From assembly GCF_008107445.1 (NCBI RefSeq), contig NZ_VSLD01000003.1, forward strand, positions 426,685 to 490,684: a stretch of 64,000 nucleotides of DNA, given 5' to 3'. Of the stretch, positions 54,252-62,297 are shown piece by piece (the stretch's first letter is position 1; each line of letters starts with the position of its first letter). The notes under the pieces were generated by a model. It ran no database searches. It was not told the origin of the DNA and was given only the letters and a program-made list of their open reading frames with translations. The translations under genes and the position numbers were made by a program. The DNA is from Arthrobacter echini (lineage in GTDB: Bacteria > Actinomycetota > Actinomycetes > Actinomycetales > Micrococcaceae).

Positions 54252-54923
54252 ATGAGGGCCCCCCGCAACTCGCTATCGCCGGAATTGATCGTGGCTGCTT
54301 CCCTGGATGCCCTCGAACGCGACGGAGTCAAAGGGTTGAGCTTCCGCAAGCTGGGAGCTGCCCTCAACGTCGACCCGACTGCCCTGTATCGGCACTTCCG
54401 CAACAAGGATGAGCTCATCCTCGCCGTCACCGACAGCCTCATGGTCTCGGCGCTCGACGACTTCGAACCCGACGATGACTGGCTCGGGACCATCCGCGAC
54501 CTCATGCACCGGGGCCGCCGCGCCTATCTCTCCCACCCGCATGCAGCGGTCCTCGGCGTCACGCGTGTCACCCGCCGACCCGGCGAGATCCGCATCGTGG
54601 AGGAGATCCTCGCAGCGCTGTCCCGAGGAGGCTTCGATCCGGAGGAGGCAGCGCGACTCTATCGCGTGATCGACGACCTGAACCTGGCCTTCGCAGGGCT
54701 CGACGCCGCCTTCCGGATCCTTCCCAGCGAGGAACAGGCCAAGGACACCGCGGCGTGGAGCAATGAGTACGCGGCACTCGACGCCGAACGATTCCCATTC
54801 ATCGCGAAGGCGGCACCGATGCTGGCCACCATCCAGGAAGACCCCACGTACGAGCTGGCAGTGGACCTGCTGCTTGAGTCGGTAGCCCGACGTGCCGTTC
54901 CGGACGCCGAGGCCAAGAGGTAG
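54252..54923 (+). CDS. TetR/AcrR family transcriptional regulator
   Basis: 223 residues. The HTH at residues 25-60 reads VKGLSFRKLGAALNVDPTALYRHFRNKDEL, typical of the TetR_C-type subgroup. The ligand domain is helical. It is followed 103 bp later by the amidohydrolase/polyamine operon on the same strand. The gap holds a perfect palindrome, so this protein is the likely repressor of that operon; its own gene would not be covered by the site. Confidence 0.92.
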   Translation: MRAPRNSLSPELIVAASLDALERDGVKGLSFRKLGAALNVDPTALYRHFRNKDELILAVTDSLMVSALDDFEPDDDWLGTIRDLMHRGRRAYLSHPHAAVLGVTRVTRRPGEIRIVEEILAALSRGGFDPEEAARLYRVIDDLNLAFAGLDAAFRILPSEEQAKDTAAWSNEYAALDAERFPFIAKAAPMLATIQEDPTYELAVDLLLESVARRAVPDAEAKR

Positions 54924-54931
54924 CAGGCAGA

Positions 54932-54950
54932 TAGTCAACATCGTTGACTA
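54932..54950. promoter_or_regulatory. Putative TetR operator
   Basis: TAGTCAAC and GTTGACTA form a perfect 8+3+8 palindrome. The right arm contains the -35 element TTGACT of the operon promoter, a classic repressor position. It is 8 bp downstream of the tetR stop. Confidence 0.8.
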
Positions 54951-54972
54951 AAAACTGTTACCCGCTTAGTGT
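54944..54972 (+). promoter_or_regulatory. Promoter of the amidohydrolase/ABC/oxidase operon
   Basis: TTGACT (54944-54949), 17-bp spacer, TAGTGT (54967-54972), with about 48 nt from the predicted start to ATG 55027. The -35 lies in the TetR palindrome. Confidence 0.7.
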
Positions 54973-55026
54973 GAGCCGCATGCTATGTGAGCTCTACCAC
55001 ACTTCCGGACACTTTTACGGGGCACT

Positions 55027-56691
55027 ATGCCCGTCCTGCTGATCCACAACGCCCGGATCTTCGATGGGAATCAGCTCATCGCTGCTGACGCCGTGGCGGT
55101 CTCCGGCGGCAGTGTCGTCGCCCTCGGTACGGGCTCGGACCTGCTTGCAGCGGCCGGCCCCCACACCGAGCTCATCGATGCCCATGGCGGTCTGCTCACG
55201 CCAGGTTTCACCGACGCGCACGTCCATGCAGTCGCCGGGGGTGTGGAGCGGCTCGGCTGTGACCTGAGCGACGCAGGAAATGCGACAGAATGCCGGGACG
55301 CCATCAGCTCGTACGCCGCTCGCACCGAAGCTGTCGACGGCTGGATCTCCGGCGGAGGTTGGACCATGTCCGACTTCCCGGGCGGAACTCCCACAGCCGT
55401 GGAGCTGGACGAGCTCATCCCGGACCGCGGCGCCTTTCTGGTGAACCGTGACCACCACAGCGCGTGGGTGAATACGCACGCCCTCGAACTGGCGGGCATC
55501 ACGGCCGACACCCCTGACCCACCCGGTGGCCGTATCGAACGCGACGACTCCGGCACTCCCACCGGCACGCTCCACGAGGGCGCCATGGACCTGGTCAGCC
55601 GCCTGATCCCAGAGGAGACCCAGGAGCAATTGCGCCACGGACTGCTCGAGGGCCAGCGCTACCTCAACACCTTCGGTATCACCGGCTGGCAGGACGCCAT
55701 CATCGGCCAGTACTCCGGCCACGCCGACCCGTACGCCGCCTACTGCGCGGCCGATGCCGCCGGGGAACTGCACTCCGACGTCGTCGGGGCCCTCTGGTGG
55801 CCGCGCGAGGTGCAGGACATCCCGGAACAGGTACGGATCTTCCGGGAACGACGCCGGCACGCCTCGTCCGGCACCGGGTTCCGGGCCACGGCGGTGAAGT
55901 TCATGCTCGACGGCGTCGTCGAGAGTCGGACGGCCGCGATGGCCGAGCCGTACCACTCGTGCGGCTGCCCCGGTGCCGGGTCCGGATTGAGCTATTTCGA
56001 GGCAGATTTCCTGGCTGAGGCGTTCGCGGCGATCGACGCGGCGGGCTTCGACATCCACCTGCACGCCATCGGGGACCGGGCGGTCAGTCAGGGACTGGAT
56101 GCCTTCGCGGCGATGCGCGGCGCCAACCCGGGACGCGACCGACGTCACCACATCGCGCACCTGCAGGTCGTGAATCCCAGGGACGTCCCGCGTTTTGCGG
56201 AACTCGATGTGACGGCGAATCTGCAGGCTCTGTGGGCTTGCAACGACGACTCCATGCGGGACCTTACGGTGCCTGTCCTCGGGGAGGAGCGCGCCGGCTG
56301 GCAGTACCCCTTCCGGTCCCTGCTCGACGCCGGAGCACGGTTGGCGATGGGATCGGACTGGTCGGTCTCCACCCCGGATCCGTGGCAGGCGATCCATATC
56401 GCGGTCAACCGTACGGAGGGAGGCGCGGAGGAACCGCGGGAGCCATTGAACCCCAGTGAGGCCATCGGGCTGCTGGACGCGCTGCGCGCCTACACCTCCG
56501 GTTCCGCCCGCCTGAACCGGTCCGCAGCAGGCGGGCGGATCGAGATCGGCGGACCCGCCGATCTCGCGCTGGCCGACCGCGATCCGTTCGCCGTCCCTGA
56601 ATCCGATCTTCACCGTCTCTCCAACCGCCTGACCGTGGTGGCCGGAGCAATCGTTCACGATGCCCGCAACCGAACCGAAGGAGAAGCATGA
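55027..56691 (+). CDS. Amidohydrolase, YtcJ-like (Amidohydro_3 family)
   Basis: 554 residues, a metal-dependent TIM-barrel hydrolase of the YtcJ/NfdA group. The binuclear-site HxH is at residues 65-67 (GFTDAHVHAV), with LHAIGDRAV, HIAHLQ and MGSDWSV following. Substrates in this family include N-substituted formamides and other amides, so this one is not predictable. It is first in an operon for amine uptake and oxidation and lacks a signal peptide, so it acts inside. The start ATG 55027 has only a weak GGGG site. It overlaps the ABC gene by four bases. Confidence 0.9.
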   Translation: MPVLLIHNARIFDGNQLIAADAVAVSGGSVVALGTGSDLLAAAGPHTELIDAHGGLLTPGFTDAHVHAVAGGVERLGCDLSDAGNATECRDAISSYAARTEAVDGWISGGGWTMSDFPGGTPTAVELDELIPDRGAFLVNRDHHSAWVNTHALELAGITADTPDPPGGRIERDDSGTPTGTLHEGAMDLVSRLIPEETQEQLRHGLLEGQRYLNTFGITGWQDAIIGQYSGHADPYAAYCAADAAGELHSDVVGALWWPREVQDIPEQVRIFRERRRHASSGTGFRATAVKFMLDGVVESRTAAMAEPYHSCGCPGAGSGLSYFEADFLAEAFAAIDAAGFDIHLHAIGDRAVSQGLDAFAAMRGANPGRDRRHHIAHLQVVNPRDVPRFAELDVTANLQALWACNDDSMRDLTVPVLGEERAGWQYPFRSLLDAGARLAMGSDWSVSTPDPWQAIHIAVNRTEGGAEEPREPLNPSEAIGLLDALRAYTSGSARLNRSAAGGRIEIGGPADLALADRDPFAVPESDLHRLSNRLTVVAGAIVHDARNRTEGEA

Positions 56692-57827
56692 GCGCCACTC
56701 TCTCGCCAGCCATAGCCGGGGAACTCTCGATCCGCAGTCTGCACAAGGAGTTCGGCGGTGTAGCGGCCATCAAGGACCTCGACCTGGACATCCGTGCGGG
56801 CGAGTTCCTGTGCCTGCTCGGCCCCTCGGGCTGCGGAAAGACCACCCTGCTGCGGATGATCGCCGGGTTCGAGGAGCCCACGGCCGGTGTCATCGAGCTC
56901 GGATCGACGGACCTGACCAAGATGCCCGCGCACAAGAGACCGGTGAACACCGTGTTCCAGGCGTATGCACTCTTCCCGCACATGATGGTCGCCGAGAACG
57001 TGGCCTACGGCCTCAAGCAGTCGCGCACTCCGAAGAAGGAGATCGGTCAGCGGGTGGACGAGGCCCTGACCATGGTGCGGATGCGGGAGTTCGCGGACCG
57101 CAGCCCCGGACAGCTCTCCGGAGGCCAGCAGCAGCGTGTTGCCCTGGCCCGTGCGCTGGTCAATCGGCCCAAGGTCCTGCTGCTGGACGAACCGATGTCC
57201 GCGCTGGATCGCAAGCTGCGCGAGGAGATGCAGGTGGAGCTCAAGCTGCTGCAGAAGCGGCTGGGTATCACGTTCATCTTCGTCACGCACGACCAGGAGG
57301 AGGCGCTCGCCATGAGCGACCGGATCGTGGTCATGTATGACGGCTGTATCCAGCAGATCGGCAGCGCGGAGGAGGTGTACACGCGTCCGGCCAACAGCTT
57401 CGTGGCCGGATTCATCGGCAAGCAGAACTTCGTCGAAGCGGTCGTGGTGTCCGACGACGGCGGCGCGCTGCGGTTGCGTTCGGTGAACAACACCACGATC
57501 CTGCCCGAGCCGAATGCGGCAGGCGATCCCGGTGCAACGGGCCGGCCGGTGCCGTCGGTCGGTGACACTGTGCGGGTTGCCATACGGCCGGAGACACTGC
57601 GGCTCCGCGTCGCCGACGGCGTGCCCTCGGCACCAAATGCCGTGCGCGGTCGGATCGCCGGGGTCTCCTTCCTCGGAGACGTGGTCCAGTACGTACTGCT
57701 GATCGGTGAGGACACGGAGATCCTCTCCCGGGTCCCCCGCTCGGACGCCGTGCCCCTGCCCACGGACGAGGATGTGCTCATCGAGTGGGACGGCGCGGAT
57801 GTGGCGGTGTACTGCGATGAAGGCTAG
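56688..57827 (+). CDS. ABC transporter ATP-binding protein, PotA-like
   Basis: 379 residues. Walker A is GPSGCGKTTLL near residue 45, the signature LSGGQQQRVALARAL, Walker B VLLLDEPMSALDRKL and the switch histidine TFIFVTHDQEEAL. A C-terminal TOBE domain (VAIRPETLRLRV) is typical of spermidine/putrescine-type importers. It energises the two permeases encoded downstream. ATG 56688 overlaps the preceding stop, and the end overlaps the binding-protein gene by 11 bp. Confidence 0.95.
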   Translation: MSATLSPAIAGELSIRSLHKEFGGVAAIKDLDLDIRAGEFLCLLGPSGCGKTTLLRMIAGFEEPTAGVIELGSTDLTKMPAHKRPVNTVFQAYALFPHMMVAENVAYGLKQSRTPKKEIGQRVDEALTMVRMREFADRSPGQLSGGQQQRVALARALVNRPKVLLLDEPMSALDRKLREEMQVELKLLQKRLGITFIFVTHDQEEALAMSDRIVVMYDGCIQQIGSAEEVYTRPANSFVAGFIGKQNFVEAVVVSDDGGALRLRSVNNTTILPEPNAAGDPGATGRPVPSVGDTVRVAIRPETLRLRVADGVPSAPNAVRGRIAGVSFLGDVVQYVLLIGEDTEILSRVPRSDAVPLPTDEDVLIEWDGADVAVYCDEG

Positions 57828-58992
57828 GAAGGCAACGGGCACAGCAGACATCCGGCTGCTCGCTCCCACCATTCTGAGCCGCGAGCTCTCCCGTCGCAGC
57901 TTGTTCGCCGGCACCGCCGTCGTCGGACTGCTGGGACTCGCGGGGTGCGGTGGCGATCGTGCCATGGCCAGTTCGCCGGCTCCGAACGGGAAGATCGAGA
58001 ACAACGTCAACCTGTACTCGTGGGGTGACTACGATCCGCCGGAGAGCATCTCCTCGTTCACGGCGGCCACGGGAGCAACCGTGCAGGTCGATTCCTTCGG
58101 CTCGAACGAGGAGCTGATCTCCAAGCTCGCCGCCACCCGCGGAACTTCCGGCTACGACGTCGTCGTCCCGACCGGGCTGATGATCCCGCAGATGGCCGAA
58201 CACGGCCTGCTGCAGCCCCTGCAGAAGGAGCTCATCCCCAACTTCACCAATATGGACCCGAACTTCACCGATCAGGTCTGGGACCCGGGAAACAAATACA
58301 CGATCTGCAAGGCCTGGGGGACCACCGGGTATGTGTACGACACGTACACGATCACCCGGCCCATGGCGTCCTGGCAGGACTTCCTGGAGGCGGCCATGGG
58401 GGAGGCCTCGGGTCGGACCGCGCTGCTGGAGGATCCGTGGGAGGTCTGCTCGATCGCGCTCGGAGCTGCCGGTGAGGACCTGAACACCACGGACGAGGAG
58501 AAGCTCGACGCCTGCGAGCGAGTGCTGCTGGACAACCTCGCTCCGCACGTGCGCGCCTACTTCGGTGCGGCTTCGACGGGGATGGTCCAGGGCGGCCTCG
58601 CTCTCCTGCAGTCCTACAACGGGGACGCGCGGCAGGGCATGCTCGAGATGGATGATCCGGAGCAATGGAAGTTCGTCTACCCGACACCGTCCGCGAACCT
58701 GTGGATGGACAATTGGGCGATCGCAACCGGTGCGCCGCACCCTGACGCCGCCCATGCACTGATCAACCACATGCTCTCTCCTGAGGTCGCCTTCGAACAG
58801 ATGGACTACATCGGATACCCGGTGGGGACCAAGGGCCTCGAAGAGCGGGCGGAGGAGGAGGGCGTGGAGCTGCCGGAGCTGATCTTCCCCGCGCAGGACG
58901 TCCTCGACCGGCTCACTCCCTCGGAGATGAACGAAGCCCAGCAGCGGCGCGTGGAGATCTTCTCCAGTGCTCAGGCAAGGAGCGGAGCATGA
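57817..58992 (+). CDS. Polyamine-type ABC substrate-binding lipoprotein, PotD-like
   Basis: 391 residues. A twin-arginine lipoprotein signal is visible (SRRSLFAGTAVVGLLGLAGC), with the lipid-modified Cys at about residue 44. The mature domain has NLYSWGDYDPPESI, typical of PotD/PotF, followed by the type-2 periplasmic fold. Substrate-contact acidic residues cannot be confirmed without alignment, so putrescine, spermidine or another amine is inferred. ATG 57817 overlaps the ATPase gene. Confidence 0.92.
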   Translation: MKARKATGTADIRLLAPTILSRELSRRSLFAGTAVVGLLGLAGCGGDRAMASSPAPNGKIENNVNLYSWGDYDPPESISSFTAATGATVQVDSFGSNEELISKLAATRGTSGYDVVVPTGLMIPQMAEHGLLQPLQKELIPNFTNMDPNFTDQVWDPGNKYTICKAWGTTGYVYDTYTITRPMASWQDFLEAAMGEASGRTALLEDPWEVCSIALGAAGEDLNTTDEEKLDACERVLLDNLAPHVRAYFGAASTGMVQGGLALLQSYNGDARQGMLEMDDPEQWKFVYPTPSANLWMDNWAIATGAPHPDAAHALINHMLSPEVAFEQMDYIGYPVGTKGLEERAEEEGVELPELIFPAQDVLDRLTPSEMNEAQQRRVEIFSSAQARSGA

Positions 58993-59996
58993 CATCGAGG
59001 TTCCGGAAGTTCCTCGGGGACAGTGCGCTCTCCTTCCCCACGTGGGCCTACATGCTGTTCTTCTTCGCCCTGCCCGTGGCGCTGGTCATGTGGTACAGCT
59101 TCGGGTTCAAGCCCGACCAGTTCACCACGCACTCGATGGAGCAGCTCTCCCTCGGCCGCTACCGCGAGGTTGTGAGTCCGACGTTCCTGTCGGTCTTCAC
59201 GGCCACACTGCGCATCTCGATCGTCGGCACCCTCGCGTGCCTCGTCATCGCGGTGCCGTTCGCCTACTGGCTCGCCGTGAAGGTGCCACCGGGTCGCAGG
59301 GGGCTGCTGCTGGCGTTGGTCCTGGTGCCGTTCTGGACCAACTTCCTGGTCCGGACGCTGGGCTGGCAGATCATCCTCTCTCCCGACGGTTTCGTCTCCG
59401 AGGCGTTGCAGGGCATCGGACTGCTCGGCTCACCGCTGGACATCCTCTATTCGCGTGCCGCAGTCCAGATCGGCGTCATCTACAACTACCTGCCGCTGAT
59501 GATCCTGCCCTTGTTCGTGGCCATGGACTCCGCCGGCGTCCAACTGCGCGAGGCCAGCGCCGACCTGGGTGCCGGCAAGTGGCGCACGTTCTTCCAGGTG
59601 ACCCTCCCGCTGGCGACCCCCGGCGTGGTCAGCGGATGCCTCCTGGTGTTCATCCCCCTGACCGGTGACTACATCACCGCCTCCGTGCTCGGCGGTGCCA
59701 ACGGGACCATGATCGGCCAGCTGGTGGCGAACCAGTTCCAGAACGCGCAGAACTGGGCGCTCGGTTCGGCGATGGCGGTGGTCCTGATGCTCTTCACCCT
59801 CGCGGTCGTGGTCGTCACCGCCCTGCTGGCGCTGGTCGTGAAAGCGATCATCAGGTACGTGGGCCGGGTCGAACTGCCAACCGGGCAGCACGCCGGAACC
59901 GACGCCGGAACCGCCGCGGATCTGCCCGAGGGCAGCCGCGTCCGGCAGGCCGAACCTGCTGTCTCCGGAACCACAACAGGAGGTCCACATGCCTGA
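58989..59996 (+). CDS. ABC transporter permease, PotB-like
   Basis: 335 residues and six membrane helices. The EAA loop REASADLGAGKWRTFFQVTL lies before helix 5. A hydrophilic tail of about 50 residues at the C-terminus is unusual for PotB and may be disordered. It overlaps the binding-protein gene by four bases and PotC by eight. Confidence 0.94.
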   Translation: MTSRFRKFLGDSALSFPTWAYMLFFFALPVALVMWYSFGFKPDQFTTHSMEQLSLGRYREVVSPTFLSVFTATLRISIVGTLACLVIAVPFAYWLAVKVPPGRRGLLLALVLVPFWTNFLVRTLGWQIILSPDGFVSEALQGIGLLGSPLDILYSRAAVQIGVIYNYLPLMILPLFVAMDSAGVQLREASADLGAGKWRTFFQVTLPLATPGVVSGCLLVFIPLTGDYITASVLGGANGTMIGQLVANQFQNAQNWALGSAMAVVLMLFTLAVVVVTALLALVVKAIIRYVGRVELPTGQHAGTDAGTAADLPEGSRVRQAEPAVSGTTTGGPHA

Positions 59997-60849
59997 GCGC
60001 ATCCGCCGTCGTTCGCTGACCGATACCGCACTATGGGTGTGGGGAGCAGTGGTCTTCGTCTTCCTCTTCCTGCCCATCGCGGTGATCGTCCTCTACTCGT
60101 TCAACAATGGACGGCTGCTGGCATCCTTCGATGAACTCGGCGTGCAGGCCTACGTCTCCGGACTGCAGAACGACGTCATCATCGCCTCGGTCATGACGTC
60201 GCTGAAGGCCGCCACCGGCACGGCGCTGTTGGCCACCGTGCTCGGCACCTTCGGAGGCATCGCCCTGGCTCGCGCCACGAAGGGGGCGAAGTGGCCCGTG
60301 CTCCTCACGGCGCTCCTGGCACTGACCCTGGTGACCCCGGAAGTGGTGGACGGCATCGCGATGCTGCCCTGGTTCGTCACGCTCGGTGTCGACGCCGGTC
60401 TGACTCCCTTCAACAACGGACTCTTCCGCCTGGTCATCGCGCATACCGCGTTCTCCACGGCCATCGTCACCTTCATCATCAGGGCCCGCATGGCCGGTAT
60501 CGACAGTTCGCTCGAGGAGGCCGCTGAGGACCTCGGCGCAACCAAGTGGCGAAGTTTCCGCGATGTCACCCTGCCGCTGGCCGGGCCAGGGATCCTCGCC
60601 GGCGCCCTGATGGCCTTCACCCTCAGCCTCGACAACACCATCCTCTCCAGCTTCGTCCAGCAGCCGGGCTACACGCCCTGGCCGGTGTACATCTTCTCCG
60701 CCGTCCGCGTAGCCCTCCGACCCGAAGTGGCAGCCATTTCCACGGCGATGCTGGTCCTGACCCTCCTGGCCCTGGCGCTGGTAGGACTGGTGCTCAAGCG
60801 CTCGGGCAATTCCTCCTCCCAGATCGTCAAAACGATGGCCGGCTCCTAG
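59989..60849 (+). CDS. ABC transporter permease, PotC-like
   Basis: 286 residues and six helices. The EAA loop EEAAEDLGATKWRSFRDVTL sits before helix 5, and the N-terminus LPIAVIVLYSFNNGR is typical of PotC/PotI. It completes the importer. The next gene is 24 bp downstream. Confidence 0.94.
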   Translation: MPERIRRRSLTDTALWVWGAVVFVFLFLPIAVIVLYSFNNGRLLASFDELGVQAYVSGLQNDVIIASVMTSLKAATGTALLATVLGTFGGIALARATKGAKWPVLLTALLALTLVTPEVVDGIAMLPWFVTLGVDAGLTPFNNGLFRLVIAHTAFSTAIVTFIIRARMAGIDSSLEEAAEDLGATKWRSFRDVTLPLAGPGILAGALMAFTLSLDNTILSSFVQQPGYTPWPVYIFSAVRVALRPEVAAISTAMLVLTLLALALVGLVLKRSGNSSSQIVKTMAGS

Positions 60850-60873
60850 AGCCGACTGCAAAGGACACACACC

Positions 60874-62268
60874 ATGCAAGACTCCACAGATCCGACGTCC
60901 TCCCTCGCCAGTGCATCCACCACACCGTTCTGGCTCGATGATCCGAACCGACCGGAAGCCCTGCCGCCCCTGTCGGGATCCTCGACAACCGACCTGGTCA
61001 TCGTCGGCGGCGGGTACACGGGGCTCTGGACCGCCCTGCTGGCCAAGGAACGTGAACCTGACCGACGCGTGATGCTGTTGGAGGGCCAGCGCCTCGGGTG
61101 GTCGGCCTCCGGACGCAACGGTGGCTTCTGCGACTTCAGCCTGACCCATGGCGAGGGCAACGGGCAGAAGCACCTTCCCGAGGAGAACGAGCTTCTGACC
61201 CGCATGGGCCTGCAGAATCTGGACGAGATCCAGGAGGCGGTAGAACGGTACGGACTCGACTGCGAGTTCGAACGCACAGGTGAGATGAATGTGGCGACGG
61301 AGGACTACCAGATCCCCGAGCTGGCGGCGGGACACGATCCCGACGCCGACGCGTACTTCATGGATGCCGCGGAACTGGCCGAGCACATCGTTTCTCCCAC
61401 GTTCAAGGCCGGGCTGTGGACCAAGCGCTCCACCGCGATGCTCCATCCGGCGAAGCTCGTCTGGGAACTCGCACGCGTGGCCCGCGAACTCGGCGTCGAG
61501 ATCCACGAACACACCCCGGTCCGCTCGCTGTCGCGGCGGAACGGGCACATGGTGCTGCGCACGGACGGGGGAGACGTCACCGCCAGCCAGGTGGCACTGG
61601 CCACCAACGCTTTCCCGTCATTGCTGCGGCGCATGCGCTGGCACACCGTCCCGGTCTACGACTACGCACTGATGACGGAGCCGTTGAGCGATGCACAGCT
61701 CGAGTCGATCGGCTGGTCGGAAAGATTCGGTATGGCTGATCTGGCGAACCGCTTCCACTACTACCGGCTGACGGCGGACAACCGGATCCTCTGGGGCGGC
61801 TGGGATGCTGTGTATTACTACGGCAGGACCCTCAAGCGCGAGTACGACCAGCGCCCTGAAACCTTCGAGACGCTGGCCCGACAGTTCCATGAGACCTTCC
61901 CGCAGCTGGGGACGGTGCGGTTCACGCACAAGTGGGGAGGTGCCGTTGACACCTGCTCGCGCTTCTTCCCCTTCTTCACCACGGCCTACTCCGGCCGGGT
62001 CGTCTACACGGCGGGCTTCACGGGACTGGGCGTCGGGGCAACACGCTTCGCCGGCAACGTCATGCTGGACCTGCTCTCCGGCGCCTCCACCGAACGCACC
62101 GAGCTGCAGATGGTCAAGAAGACACCGCTGCCCTTCCCGCCCGAACCCCTCGCCTGGGCCGGCATCAAGGTGACTACCCGCGCCATGATCAAGTCCGATC
62201 AGAACGAAGGTAAGAGGGGACCGCTGCTGAAGCTGCTCGACGCCATCGGGATCGGCTTCGACTCGTGA
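60874..62268 (+). CDS. FAD-dependent amine oxidoreductase, PuuB-like
   Basis: 464 residues of the DAO/PuuB (gamma-glutamylputrescine oxidase) group. The FAD-binding motif VIVGGGYTGLWTALLAKE lies at about residues 42-59, with WSASGRNGGFC next to it. The C-terminal FAD contact GFTGLGVGATRFAGNVMLDLL is present. It would oxidise an amine to an aldehyde, giving the substrate of the aldehyde dehydrogenase that follows. No gamma-glutamylputrescine synthetase (puuA) is in the window, so a glutamylated intermediate is not shown. Confidence 0.88.
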   Translation: MQDSTDPTSSLASASTTPFWLDDPNRPEALPPLSGSSTTDLVIVGGGYTGLWTALLAKEREPDRRVMLLEGQRLGWSASGRNGGFCDFSLTHGEGNGQKHLPEENELLTRMGLQNLDEIQEAVERYGLDCEFERTGEMNVATEDYQIPELAAGHDPDADAYFMDAAELAEHIVSPTFKAGLWTKRSTAMLHPAKLVWELARVARELGVEIHEHTPVRSLSRRNGHMVLRTDGGDVTASQVALATNAFPSLLRRMRWHTVPVYDYALMTEPLSDAQLESIGWSERFGMADLANRFHYYRLTADNRILWGGWDAVYYYGRTLKREYDQRPETFETLARQFHETFPQLGTVRFTHKWGGAVDTCSRFFPFFTTAYSGRVVYTAGFTGLGVGATRFAGNVMLDLLSGASTERTELQMVKKTPLPFPPEPLAWAGIKVTTRAMIKSDQNEGKRGPLLKLLDAIGIGFDS

Positions 62269-62297
62269 CGGAACAGTTCAGGCTGGAGGAGGAGACC

